From the NCBI GenBank assembly GCA_963678445.1, contig OY782877.1, forward strand, positions 1,302,001 to 1,366,000: a stretch of 64,000 nt of DNA. Reading direction: 5' to 3'. Positions 1 to 8,934 of this stretch are shown here, piece after piece; the stretch's first letter is position 1, and each line of letters opens with the position of its first letter. Made by a program: the position numbers and the translations under genes. Under the pieces are notes generated by a model that saw only the letters and a program-made list of their open reading frames with translations, made no database searches and was not told the origin of the DNA. Source of the stretch: G963678445 sp963678445 (lineage in GTDB: Bacteria; Hydrogenedentota; Hydrogenedentia; Hydrogenedentales; G963678445).

Positions 1-1876
1 AGGTCACCGGCTCAAAGAAAAGCTGATCTGAGGTGTCGTAGTCGGTCGAGACGGTCTCGGGGTTGCAGTTGACCATGATGGTCTCATAGCCGTCTTCTTT
101 GAGGGCAAAGGCGGCGTGTACACAGCAGTAATCGAATTCGATGCCTTGGCCAATACGGTTGGGACCACCGCCAAGGATGATGATTTTTTCCTTGTCCGAA
201 TGGGTTACTTCATCTTCATCGCCATAGGAGGAGTAGTAGTAGGGTGTAAATGCGCCAAATTCCGCGGCACAGGTGTCCACCAGACGATAACAGGGAATTA
301 CGCCGTGTTTTTTGCGCAGCGCACGCACGTCGTCTTCGGATTTACCCCAAAGCAGAGCAAGCTGGTAATCAGCGAAGCCCAGTTCTTTGGCCTTGCGCAG
401 GGTGGCGAAGGAATCGGGATTTGCATCGCGCAGCTCCTTTTCCTCATCCACAATTTCCAGCATCTGGCGTAAGAACCAGCGGTCGATATAGGTGGCTTCG
501 AAGAGCTCTTCTACGGTTGCTCCCAACCGCAATACTTCCGCAAGCTGTTGCATACGGTCTGGGCTGGGGGTACGAATGGCACGCAGCAGCGCGTGTTTCT
601 CGGCTTCAGGATCACTACCTTCGGTCAGGGCTTTGTATTTTCCATCGCCGCCAAAACCGAAACGACCGGTTTCGAGGCCGCGAATCGCTTTCTGCAGGGA
701 TTCTTTGAAGGTACGACCGATACTCATGGTCTCGCCGACGCTTTTCATCTGCACGGTAAGGGTGGGTTCGGAACCGGGGAATTTCTCAAAGGCCCAACGC
801 GGAATCTTCGTTACAACATAGTCGATGGTCGGCTCGAAGGAGGCGGGGGTTTCCTGGGTAATGTCGTTGGGAATTTCGTCCAGAGTGAAGCCCACGGCCA
901 GCTTTGCCGCAATCTTGGCAATAGGGAAGCCGGTCGCCTTGGAGGCCAGTGCGGAACTGCGCGATACGCGGGGGTTCATCTCGATAACCACCATGCGCCC
1001 GTTGTCCGGATTCACCGCAAACTGGCAGTTGGAACCGCCCGTGTCCACTCCGATTTCCCGCATAATCGCCACGGAGGCGTCGCGCATTATTTGGTATTCT
1101 TTGTCGGTCAGGGTTTGTGCGGGGGCTACGGTAATGCTGTCGCCGGTATGCACGCCCATGGGGTCCACGTTTTCGATGGAGCAGATAATGACGACGTTAT
1201 CATTCAGATCGCGCATCACCTCGAGCTCGTATTCTTTCCAGCCTATCACCGATTCTTCAATAAGCACCTCGGTCACAGGGCTGGCGTCCAGACCATGCTG
1301 CACGGCCTTGGCATATTCATCTTTGTTGAAGGCAAGGCCTGCGCCGGTGCCCCCCAGGGTGAATGCGGGACGAATCACGGCGGCGTAGTTGATTTCCGCG
1401 CCAAAGGCTATGGCTTCATCCAGATTGTGAACTACTTTGCTTTTGGGCACATCGAGGCCACAATTCAGCATGGCTTCTTTAAAAAGACCGCGATCTTCCG
1501 CCTTTTCAATCGCCGCATGCCGTGCCCCGATCAATTCGCAGTTGTACTTGGCAAGAATGCCCGTTTGGGACAATTCAACGGCCAAGTTCAGGGCCGTCTG
1601 GCCGCCTACGGTCGGCAGCAATGCATTGGGACGTTCCTTGGCGATAACTCGCTCCAGGAATTCTACCGTCAATGGCTCCACGTAGACCCGATCGGCTGTC
1701 TCGGGGTCTGTCATGATAGTCGCGGGATTGCTATTGACCAGAATAACTTCGTAGCCTTCTTCGCGCAATGCCTTACACGCCTGTGTGCCGGAGTAATCAA
1801 ACTCGCACGCCTGACCAATGACGATGGGACCTGACCCAATCAACAAAATCCGCTTTATATCTGTTCTTCTCGGCAT
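1..1876 (-). CDS. carB: carbamoyl-phosphate synthase large subunit, N-terminal part
   Basis: CarB uses ammonia from CarA, bicarbonate and two ATP to make carbamoyl phosphate for pyrimidine and arginine synthesis. The reading frame starts at an ATG at 1876 (MPRRTDIKRILLIGSGPIVI) and stays open to the window edge, giving about 625 of the family's usual ~1070 residues. The Gly-rich start, the QACEFDYSG segment and the IMTDPETADRVYVEPL segment of the first ATP-grasp half are present. Near the edge the second half begins, with the paralogous EFDYCCVHAAFALKEDGYE and NCNPETVSTDYDTSD. The C-terminal synthetase and allosteric domains lie outside the window. It follows greA on the same strand after 53 bases and may be cotranscribed with it. 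No carA is visible. The identification is very secure. Confidence 0.97.
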   Translation of the reverse strand, partial: MPRRTDIKRILLIGSGPIVIGQACEFDYSGTQACKALREEGYEVILVNSNPATIMTDPETADRVYVEPLTVEFLERVIAKERPNALLPTVGGQTALNLAVELSQTGILAKYNCELIGARHAAIEKAEDRGLFKEAMLNCGLDVPKSKVVHNLDEAIAFGAEINYAAVIRPAFTLGGTGAGLAFNKDEYAKAVQHGLDASPVTEVLIEESVIGWKEYELEVMRDLNDNVVIICSIENVDPMGVHTGDSITVAPAQTLTDKEYQIMRDASVAIMREIGVDTGGSNCQFAVNPDNGRMVVIEMNPRVSRSSALASKATGFPIAKIAAKLAVGFTLDEIPNDITQETPASFEPTIDYVVTKIPRWAFEKFPGSEPTLTVQMKSVGETMSIGRTFKESLQKAIRGLETGRFGFGGDGKYKALTEGSDPEAEKHALLRAIRTPSPDRMQQLAEVLRLGATVEELFEATYIDRWFLRQMLEIVDEEKELRDANPDSFATLRKAKELGFADYQLALLWGKSEDDVRALRKKHGVIPCYRLVDTCAAEFGAFTPYYYSSYGDEDEVTHSDKEKIIILGGGPNRIGQGIEFDYCCVHAAFALKEDGYETIMVNCNPETVSTDYDTSDQLFFEPVT

Positions 1877-1929
1877 ATATAACCCCGCATATGTACGCTA
1901 TGCATTCTCTTAAAGCTTCGAAATGATGC

Positions 1930-2397
1930 TTACCGACTAATCTCAAGAATTTCCAGGGATAAATCCCCCGCAGGGACCTTCGCCACCGCCGTTTCCCCCA
2001 CCGCTTTGCCCAGCAAGGCCTTACCTACTGGCGAACTTACCGAAATCTTTCCACTGGCCATGTCCGCTTCTACCGGACTCACCAGACTATACTGCACTTC
2101 GCGTCCCGTTTTTTTGTTTAAAACGCGCACCGTCGCGCCCATATAGGCTTTGCTCGCGTCAATATTCTGCTCTTCCAGAAGCACTGCACGCGTAATCTTG
2201 TCCTCGATATCACCGATCTTGGCGTGCAACATCGCCTGCTCTTCCTTGGCGGCATGGTATTCGGCATTTTCCTTCAAGTCACCCAGGGAACGGGCAAACT
2301 CAATCGTATCGGCCACTTTCATGCGGCGTTCGTTCAACTCCTGCAACGTCTCCTGCAACTTGTCCAAGCCTTCACGGGAAATATACAGTTTTTCCAT
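1930..2397 (-). CDS. greA: transcription elongation factor GreA
   Basis: GreA rescues backtracked RNA polymerase by stimulating cleavage of the 3' end of the nascent RNA. The 155-residue protein has the usual length. Residues 1 to about 75 form the coiled coil, with the conserved tip GDLKENAEYHAAKEEQ whose acidic residues enter the polymerase secondary channel. The C-terminal part is the FKBP-like domain (SPVGKALLGKAVGE). An upstream extension is open in frame, but MEKLYISREG at 2397 matches the family start, so I chose that. The ribosome-binding site is weak. In pseudomonads greA follows carB; here it precedes carB on the same strand. Confidence 0.95.
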   Translation of the reverse strand: MEKLYISREGLDKLQETLQELNERRMKVADTIEFARSLGDLKENAEYHAAKEEQAMLHAKIGDIEDKITRAVLLEEQNIDASKAYMGATVRVLNKKTGREVQYSLVSPVEADMASGKISVSSPVGKALLGKAVGETAVAKVPAGDLSLEILEISR

Positions 2398-2544
2398 AGT
2401 ACCAATATCCAAATGGGTTTTGCTGCACTTTGCTCTTGGCAAGTGCCCCGCCAAGAGCACCAGACATACAAAATCAGCGGGACAGTCGTGTTCCGCTGTA
2501 ATTCAATAATAAAACCTTTCATGCGCATGCGCCAAATTCTGGGT

Positions 2545-2553
2545 ACTATAGCA
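2545..2553 (-). promoter_or_regulatory. candidate extended -10 element upstream of greA
   Basis: Read on the minus strand the sequence is TGCTATAGT, a TGn-extended -10 with five of six matches to TATAAT. It lies about 150 bases upstream of the greA start. No convincing -35 is visible at 17 bases, so this rests on the extended -10 alone. Confidence 0.3.
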
Positions 2554-2661
2554 AATATCAGGCACTGCTTTAAATCTTCGTGTTATCTCGCAATAAAACA
2601 AAAATCGCACTATTCCTCATTCTCCTTCTCGCTCGGCGTATAAGAACACACTTTCCACTGC

Positions 2662-2703
2662 ATTTGGACGCTGGCCGCCTGCCTGTGGTCGCTGGATTAC
2701 TTA
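2662..2703 (-). repeat. partial copy of the interspersed hairpin repeat, 5' half
   Basis: On the minus strand the sequence reads TAATCCAGCGACCACAGGC, followed by a GGCGGCCAGCGTCC segment. This matches the 5' hairpin and the optional second hairpin of the longer copies at 34471 and 54787. The 3' half, ending in CACTAAA elsewhere, is absent. The copy starts at the stop codon of the neighbouring minus-strand gene. Confidence 0.55.
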
Positions 2704-3812
2704 GGCGCATTTTTTTTGGGCATAGTAGGACGTGTTGGCTTTTGAGGCATGGCGGGACGTTGCGGAGGGGTGATTGTGGGTTTGGAAATCTGGGGTTTCC
2801 AGGGATGCCGCAGGCTGGGTTTTTGGGGGGCTTTTTCAAGCGGCGTCAGGGTGGCCGAAGCAGGAAAGGTGTAGGAAGTCAGAAGCGGGGGGGCTATTTT
2901 AGGAGGCCAATCGGAAGTGGTTTTTTCTTGTTTTTTGGGGGCTAGCGCACTGGATTGAGTTTTCTGCTGGCGCAGGTATTGCAGGTACCGGGGATATTCT
3001 TGTTGCAGGACGGGGGTACGACGAATTCTGCGCCACCAGTATTGAATCCAGGTGCGGGCTTGCGCGTCGTTGGCTAGGGCCAGATAGCGCTGGTGCCAAA
3101 TCCAGAAGTGGTGGGGGTGGGTGATGAAATAGTCGCGCATCTGGCTGTAGGCGCCGTTGCTTTTTTGATCAAGGGTAAGCAGGTAGCGCCACCAGGGAAA
3201 AAGATGAGCATGGGCGGCGGGCACGTCGGTAAGACGCTGGAGCGTATTCGTAAGTTCCGTGCGCAGCGCGGGATATTTATCAAAGTATTCACGCATGGGA
3301 TTCAGAATTTCGGGAAGCGGCGCTACTTTCAGGGGATTGTCGAGAAAACGCAAGGCAATATCGGGATGGGCACGAAAGTAGTCCAAGGCGGTTTGAAAGG
3401 CCTCTTGCATGGGGCCTTGTGAGAATGCGGTGCGTTGCAGCATCTCGGCAGAGGTGCGAAGTGTGGCGTTGCGTGCAAGATGGTCGTAAGCAGCATAAAA
3501 AAGCGCTTGCGCACGGGGATCGTTGTGAAACGCCTCGTCCATACGCGCATCACAGAATGTAAAACGGGATTGGAGCTGCAACTCGCTCCAGGTCTCTTCG
3601 GCCTCTTTTAGGGCTGGGTGGGTATCCAGATATCTAAGATAACCTTGGTGCAGTTCAGCAAGGCCGGGATCGGCAGTCAGTGTTTTTTCCACACGTCTAA
3701 CAAAGGGGAGCGCGGGATTGGCACATGCGTATAGGTTCGAGAAAAGCAGCAGCGCTAGCAAAGAGAAAGAAAATGGCGCATACGGACGGACGGAACAATT
3801 TTTGGACGGCAT
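2697..3812 (-). CDS. secreted protein of unknown function with short helical repeats
   Basis: I do not recognise a family. The N-terminus has a basic segment and a hydrophobic stretch (FSFSLLALLLFSNLYACA), so the protein is probably exported. LYAC is a poor lipobox, and cleavage after ACA is as likely. Residues 40 to 270 hold several loosely similar segments of the form Y-F/L-x-x-H/Y-P, such as YLRYLDTHPALKEAEE, YFRAHPDIALRFL, YFDKYPALRTEL and YFITHPHHF, which suggests a degenerate array of helical repeats. The tail after residue 285 is rich in Pro, Lys and Thr and is probably disordered. It lies 4 bases downstream of the small Fis-type regulator at 3817-4317, so the two form an operon. No function can be assigned. 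Confidence 0.7.
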   Translation of the reverse strand: MPSKNCSVRPYAPFSFSLLALLLFSNLYACANPALPFVRRVEKTLTADPGLAELHQGYLRYLDTHPALKEAEETWSELQLQSRFTFCDARMDEAFHNDPRAQALFYAAYDHLARNATLRTSAEMLQRTAFSQGPMQEAFQTALDYFRAHPDIALRFLDNPLKVAPLPEILNPMREYFDKYPALRTELTNTLQRLTDVPAAHAHLFPWWRYLLTLDQKSNGAYSQMRDYFITHPHHFWIWHQRYLALANDAQARTWIQYWWRRIRRTPVLQQEYPRYLQYLRQQKTQSSALAPKKQEKTTSDWPPKIAPPLLTSYTFPASATLTPLEKAPQKPSLRHPWKPQISKPTITPPQRPAMPQKPTRPTMPKKNAPK

Positions 3813-3816
3813 AGCG

Positions 3817-4317
3817 CTATTCCTGGGAGGTAGCTTGGGGCTGAATACGTTTTAACTTGCGCCATAGCGTGTTGCGACCGATCCCCAAAAGACGTGCTGC
3901 GCGCGCCTGATTGTGTTTACAACGCCGCAGCACTTCCTGAATGTATTTCAGCTCTACTTCGTCGAGTGTGAGATTGGTTGGCAGCGCGATCGTTTCCTGC
4001 TGGTCCTGGTACAACGGGAGTGCATGTCCGTTATGCGTAAGGCGCGCTACTTTTAACGGCACCTCATTGGGCTGAAGCGGTAGAAAGGCATAATCAGCCA
4101 CTCCGTCGCGCATAGCGCATACCGCGTCGGCAATCGTCGAAGCCGAAGTAAGCAGCAGCGTAGGCAGGGCCTGCGCATAGCGCTTGGCCAGTGGTAATGA
4201 ATCGGTAATGAGAATATTCCCGCTTTCGTCCACCACCTGGTGACCGGCCCGCTCCAGCATTGCTTTCACGGTCAAACGGTTGGGTATGTCGTCAATATGT
4301 AAAATAGCGCGAACCAT
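3817..4317 (-). CDS. small regulator: degenerate receiver plus Fis-type HTH
   Basis: The 166-residue protein starts like a CheY receiver (MVRAILHIDDIPNRLTVKAM, with the acidic DD pair) and ends in a Fis-family helix-turn-helix (YIQEVLRRCKHNQARAARLL then GIGRNTLWRKLKRI), as at the end of NtrC-type activators. No AAA+ domain lies between them. The receiver is compressed: only about 15 residues separate the second strand from ILITDSLP, whose Asp may be the phosphorylation site. The usual conserved Lys near the end is Leu (DYAFLPLQP). Phosphorylation control is therefore doubtful. The start at 4317 was chosen over an upstream ATG because the receiver fold begins there. It is cotranscribed with the secreted protein downstream. 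It probably binds DNA; its targets are unknown. Confidence 0.75.
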   Translation of the reverse strand: MVRAILHIDDIPNRLTVKAMLERAGHQVVDESGNILITDSLPLAKRYAQALPTLLLTSASTIADAVCAMRDGVADYAFLPLQPNEVPLKVARLTHNGHALPLYQDQQETIALPTNLTLDEVELKYIQEVLRRCKHNQARAARLLGIGRNTLWRKLKRIQPQATSQE

Positions 4318-4455
4318 AGGATTAAGGCTACACCTTCGCTGCAAAAATTTCCAGTACATAAATCGGATTCAGGAAGCAGCACCTGACGCGATGCTTCTTG
4401 TCACCCAATCGTTGCACAAAGGCTGCTTATGCCCCGCTCTTATAATATAATTACC

Positions 4456-7038
4456 CTACGAAGAAGCATCTTCTATGACCGGGGAAGGAATAACCCAGCA
4501 ATAGGCGCGATAGCGAACTTCGTTCCAGGGTGCCTCCTGTGTTTTCTGCGTGGGTAGACGAGCGGGTTGGATCTGTATGCGTAGCGTAAAACGTCCCTGG
4601 GTGAAACGTGCGGGAATCATGAATTCACTGTCTTTAAAAAGGTAGTCGGGAGTTGGGCGGGGAACGGGCGAGTCATGCGGCATGGCGCTATATGCTTCAC
4701 CTCCAGGTTCGTACCAGACGCCAACGTGTTCCCACTGCGGTGGGGTGTCTACATTGAGACGGCTGATATCGGCAACATACACCTGTGCGCATTGATGGGG
4801 CAGGGTATCCGCAAAGGTGCGACGCAAGAGTACTCCGCGATTATCGGGTTCCAGCATAAGCGTAAATTCAGACTTTCCTCGTATGTTGCGCATGTATTTT
4901 TTCTGGACCGGATATATTTCCAGGGGCGAGTAGTTAATCACCAGGGCCTGCCCGATGGCGGACTCCGGGTCGGATTGTATAGTACAGCCCCCCACCTTGC
5001 TTATCGCATGTGCGGAATGCAAAAGAATGTCGCCGGGTAACACTTCGGGATGGGTTGCCGGGGATTGGGAGCTTGTACGCAGTAGAATCTGATCCAGCAG
5101 GAGCGGCCCTTCTCTTGGTTGTATACGAAGACGATGTGTGCCGTTTTTTAAAAAAAGAACCTTTTGGGCAGGCACATCGGGTTGACTGCTTGCCCAGCTA
5201 TACTGCAAATCATGCGTCGCGGAGAACCAGTTTCCCATTCCCTCCTGACTGGCATAGGAATCGGAACGTTCGACGGTGCCGATATCGTTATCAAACTGAA
5301 GCCAGCATGAATCCATACCTTCATCCCGCATCAATGCGCGTCCACGCAACCAGATGGAATAAGGGGTATTCGCTTGTGCCTCAAACACGAAGTCGGCATA
5401 GTCCACCGGATTTGCCCAGGGACGTTTGCGGTTAACCCCACGCACGGTGTGCGGCCCCCAAGGCGCACGGGAAACAATGGGCGTTGGGGCATCGGCGTCG
5501 ACAGTTCTATAACTGTACTCTTCTTCGCTTTCATCTACCCCTATTTCCAGATCAGCTATTTCGGTTAACGAGGCACCGGGCAGCCCATACCAATACACCA
5601 GGGATTCGCAGTGTTCTGAAACCGTGTTGTTACGGCCATGACCAAAAGCAATACGGGCCTTTTTAGCAAAGGCAAGCGCATCGCCCAACAGAAAACGATA
5701 TCCCACACATATACCTTCTTCTGCTATGGCATTACGCTGAGCGCTGCGTCCAACAAAGGGTAATGAAAAATAACTCGGACCTTTCCCCCCAAACCACGCC
5801 CAGGTATCGGAACAGGTCAATGGGGTTTCCCCATCGTCAATAAAAAAACGGGGCGCGCCTGTCAATGCATCCCATGAACCTGCATGCGACACGATACATG
5901 ATGTACCGATAATAGCGCCCGTCCAATCTCCCTCCTCCGTTTCGCCCCGTTCCACTTGTTCCGTGTCCAGAAAAACAAGATCTTTCCCCATTGAAGGCGA
6001 GGGATGGTCAACATAGCTGGCATGAAAATAGCTCAAATACTGGGACGGCGTCGATAGCGGTTCATACTGTAGCGCATAGGTCAACATCCCCTCCCAATCG
6101 GGATTTGCATTCAACAATTCGATGCGGGCCGACCGAAAACACGGCATCGGGAAGCGCGATTCCAGGAAAATGCGCGCACCTTTATAATAAATTCTTACGG
6201 GAAATGCACGAATCTCGTCCATCTCCTTGTGCAGCATCCCTACCCCGAAAAACAAGGCCAGTGGCGTCTCCACAGAGGGGTATTGACGGTCATCCCAGGT
6301 AATACGCAGCCACATTTCACCAAAAGGGGTGGCGATTTCTCGGGGTGCAGAAAGTTGTAGCGTGCGCAACAACACCGGTGCACCCCGGTAGTCCCACAGC
6401 GACAAAGGACCCTGCGTATCCCAGGCAATTTCAGCCCGGTACCGACGCCAGGATTTTGACGACATCGCCCAATCAAAGGAATGCCGGGAGAAATCAGGTA
6501 ACGCTGCACCGGACCAGGGCACAAAAGAAGACGGTAACGGGTTTCCCGTGGCGACGCGGTGGTAAATATAATCCCATCCTCCTCCCCAAGGCTCGTCGCA
6601 ACGCCATTCCAGCATTCGTGCAAACGGAATAGCGGTCCACAGCGCCGGAAAAGAATTCGGCGGGTTATCGCCCCCGCCCAACCACTGCTGTAAATCGCTG
6701 TTCTTCCGTTCTACACCGTCTACAAAGATCCGCCATGTTGTCTGTGGGTGTTGTCGGCCCTGCAAATAAGATAAAACGCCCGCAGCGCCCCCTGCTGAAA
6801 AAGCGGTGTGGCCCTTTCCTTCCAGGGGCGTATAAAAAAGCCCCCCGCCCCCTTCCTTCTCTCGCACAGTGGTTCCCATAACGCTACGGACGCCGATCCG
6901 TTGCATCGGCCACTGCTCCCAATGCGTATACGCCTCCTCCCCGATAGGCAGTGTCGGCAATTTTTCTCCCAATGCCGCCGCCCACATCGCTATGAACACT
7001 ATGCTTAAAAAAAGGCCCCATCGTTTGCGTGCGTCCAT
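4456..7038 (-). CDS. secreted DUF2961 / GH172-like protein
   Basis: The 860-residue protein has a signal peptide (MDARKRWGLFLSIVFIAMWA). The start at 7038 has AAGGAG seven bases upstream, better than the in-frame ATGs at 7083 and 7053. The middle matches the DUF2961 family, which includes GH172 enzymes acting on fructan or arabinan linkages: ITWDDRQYPSVETPLALFFG, then RIYYKGARIFLESRFPMP, then YRFLLGDALAFAKKARIAFG followed by HGRNN. The family's GTGTEDYF segment, which carries a catalytic Glu in characterised members, is replaced by SDTWAWFGGKG, so activity is uncertain. The C-terminal third holds a possible carbohydrate-binding region (PYSIWLRGRALM and LRIQPREGPLLLDQILLR) and a further beta-rich part. 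A polysaccharide-related role is an inference from family membership. Confidence 0.7.
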   Translation of the reverse strand: MDARKRWGLFLSIVFIAMWAAALGEKLPTLPIGEEAYTHWEQWPMQRIGVRSVMGTTVREKEGGGGLFYTPLEGKGHTAFSAGGAAGVLSYLQGRQHPQTTWRIFVDGVERKNSDLQQWLGGGDNPPNSFPALWTAIPFARMLEWRCDEPWGGGWDYIYHRVATGNPLPSSFVPWSGAALPDFSRHSFDWAMSSKSWRRYRAEIAWDTQGPLSLWDYRGAPVLLRTLQLSAPREIATPFGEMWLRITWDDRQYPSVETPLALFFGVGMLHKEMDEIRAFPVRIYYKGARIFLESRFPMPCFRSARIELLNANPDWEGMLTYALQYEPLSTPSQYLSYFHASYVDHPSPSMGKDLVFLDTEQVERGETEEGDWTGAIIGTSCIVSHAGSWDALTGAPRFFIDDGETPLTCSDTWAWFGGKGPSYFSLPFVGRSAQRNAIAEEGICVGYRFLLGDALAFAKKARIAFGHGRNNTVSEHCESLVYWYGLPGASLTEIADLEIGVDESEEEYSYRTVDADAPTPIVSRAPWGPHTVRGVNRKRPWANPVDYADFVFEAQANTPYSIWLRGRALMRDEGMDSCWLQFDNDIGTVERSDSYASQEGMGNWFSATHDLQYSWASSQPDVPAQKVLFLKNGTHRLRIQPREGPLLLDQILLRTSSQSPATHPEVLPGDILLHSAHAISKVGGCTIQSDPESAIGQALVINYSPLEIYPVQKKYMRNIRGKSEFTLMLEPDNRGVLLRRTFADTLPHQCAQVYVADISRLNVDTPPQWEHVGVWYEPGGEAYSAMPHDSPVPRPTPDYLFKDSEFMIPARFTQGRFTLRIQIQPARLPTQKTQEAPWNEVRYRAYCWVIPSPVIEDASS

Positions 7039-7114
7039 AGGAGCTCCTTCCATAGTCCTCGTTCTATATACATTTTTCAGCATAGCATACCGGGCTGAGG
7101 GCAGGAGAGGAAAA

Positions 7115-8503
7115 CTAGCGCAACAGAATGTAGCGCAGAATCAGTGCGGCTGAGATCAGGTAGAGTAGCGGATGCACCTCGTGTCTGCGACCGGACGAGG
7201 TTTTGATAGCGGTGTAGGAAACGCAGCCGGCGGCGATGCCTTCGGTGATACCATAGCCAAAGGCCATGATAGCGATAGTGAGAAAGGCGGGCAGGCTCTC
7301 GGTAACATCTTCCCAATGAATTCGTTTCAGCGGGGCAAGCATGAGAAAACCTACCACGATGAGGGCAGGCGCTACAGCAGGATACATGGCGACCATGCTG
7401 TTTTCGATACCCAGCATTTTGTAATAGTCCGGGCCCATGTTGTGTCCCGCCAAGGCAACAATTGGGGCAAGGAGGATAGCGAAAAGAAAGCATACCCCTG
7501 TTACCAAGGCTGCCAGACCGGTACGCGCGCCCGCAGCTACGCCCGTTGCGCTTTCAATATAACTGGTCACTGTGCTGGTGCCAAACAGCGCGCCAAAACA
7601 CGTCGCTAATGCATCGGAAAAAAACGCATGCCCCGCTCTGGGCAGTTTGCCATCTTCCTGCATAAAACCGGCCTGCGTGCTGACACCAACCAACGTGCCA
7701 ACGGTGTCGAAGAGATCGAGAAAGAAGAATAGCGAAATCGCTAAAAGCGCATCGTCCCAGCGCGTAAGCAATTCGGCAAAATTAAGTTGAAAAAAAGTTG
7801 TAAAAGAAAGTGTGGTCGTCTGTAGCGACCAGGGCAACACACCGGTGAGCAGTCCAATCCCTATGGTCGTCAGGATACCAATAAGGATAGCGCCGCCCTG
7901 AATACCACGCGCCAGCAGGGTGGCGATAAACCAAACGCCGAAGAGGGAAAGGAGAGGAGCGCCATGGTGCAAATCACCTAAAGAAACCATTGTCGCAGGG
8001 TCCAGGACAATAATACCGGCCCATTGCAGACCAATAAAGGCAATAAACAGGCCGATGGCCGGTCCGATAGCGTTTTTAAGACAGGCCGGAAAAACGTTGA
8101 GTACTTTCTCGCGGGTACGAAAGATAGAGAGCAGCAAAAAGATAACACCGGACAGAAAAACAATCGCCAAACCCGCCTGCCAGGAAAAGCCCATGCCTAA
8201 ACAGATAGCAAAGGTGAATAAAAAATTCTCCCCCATGCCCGGGGCCAACGCAAACGGGTACCGCGCAATGAGTCCCATGGCGAAACAGCCCAAGGCCGCC
8301 GACAGACACGTAGCCAGCAGTACAGAACCAAAATCCATCCCCGCCATCGCCAGCACCGTCGGTTGCACAAACACAATATAACTCATCGTGGCAAACGTCG
8401 TGACCCCACCGACGACCTCCCGCCGAAAGGTCGACTCCGCCCGACGGACGCCAAAATAACTATCCAAACGTTGTGCTATACCCTCGAGCATATCAGATAT
8501 CAA
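7115..8503 (-). CDS. NCS2-family purine permease (AzgA-like)
   Basis: This is a 462-residue inner-membrane permease of the AzgA branch of nucleobase-cation symporters, which import adenine, guanine or hypoxanthine. The N-terminal RLDSYFGVRRAESTFRREVV and GGVTTFATMSYIVFVQP are characteristic, as are FALAPGMGENFLFTF and the later LFDTVGTLVGVSTQAGF and GTSTVTSYIESATGVAAGAR segments. About twelve membrane spans can be traced. The frame opens with TTG at 8503, which has GAGGA nearby; an ATG four codons later is an alternative. The gene stands alone between unrelated neighbours. I looked upstream for a purine riboswitch and saw no recognisable core. Confidence 0.93.
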   Translation of the reverse strand: MISDMLEGIAQRLDSYFGVRRAESTFRREVVGGVTTFATMSYIVFVQPTVLAMAGMDFGSVLLATCLSAALGCFAMGLIARYPFALAPGMGENFLFTFAICLGMGFSWQAGLAIVFLSGVIFLLLSIFRTREKVLNVFPACLKNAIGPAIGLFIAFIGLQWAGIIVLDPATMVSLGDLHHGAPLLSLFGVWFIATLLARGIQGGAILIGILTTIGIGLLTGVLPWSLQTTTLSFTTFFQLNFAELLTRWDDALLAISLFFFLDLFDTVGTLVGVSTQAGFMQEDGKLPRAGHAFFSDALATCFGALFGTSTVTSYIESATGVAAGARTGLAALVTGVCFLFAILLAPIVALAGHNMGPDYYKMLGIENSMVAMYPAVAPALIVVGFLMLAPLKRIHWEDVTESLPAFLTIAIMAFGYGITEGIAAGCVSYTAIKTSSGRRHEVHPLLYLISAALILRYILLR

Positions 8504-8801
8504 ACCTTTCCTCTACGCGACAAAACCATATGTTTGTTCATATCGCTTGCATGATATACCCCAAAAGCTCAGCACCACAACCAAGGCGGATTTAAATCTA
8601 AAAGCGGTTCTTTTCAAAATCCACCGTCATTCGTGAAACCCCTAGAGTAAAACCTGAGGCTGGTCACAAATCATACCGACAAAAAACATCCTGTTTTATG
8701 CAAAACGGAGCTGTAGCCGTAGTAACGATGTGTGTTTAGTATTATGTACCACATAACCAGTGAACTTTGCTTATTCGTCGTTGATAAATAGTCCTCGTTG
8801 A
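8504..8801. other. intergenic region with no recognised feature
   Basis: This stretch separates the permease from the AT-rich island. I see no tRNA, repeat copy or long open frame. Base composition shifts towards A and T from about 8580 onwards, marking the left side of the island. Confidence 0.5.
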
Positions 8802-8934
8802 GATATTCTTGACAACATTAAAATCTATCCAATTCCTGTAACAGAGATCGGGGTTTTGTGTTGCTGGAAAAGCAGATACTGAGACTCTTTTTGCCAAGCT
8901 TGTTGAAACCGATTTTGGAAAGGTGAAAATCGAG
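8802..8934 (+). pseudogene. possible decayed 3' end of a gene in front of the HNH gene
   Basis: One frame reads DILDNIKIYPIPVTEIGVL after a stop at 8799. A single-base shift near 8855-8865 continues it as CAGKADTETLFAKLVETDFG, then KVKIE, running straight into the HNH reading frame. Both stretches look like real protein rather than noise, and neither has its own start codon or ribosome-binding site. The simplest reading is the remnant of a degraded gene, or a damaged N-terminal extension of the HNH protein. The family is not recognised. Confidence 0.3.

Noticed and set aside
548..1834. Long plus-strand open frame of over 400 codons
   Set aside because: It is antisense to carB, whose minus-strand frame gives a clear family match over the same bases.
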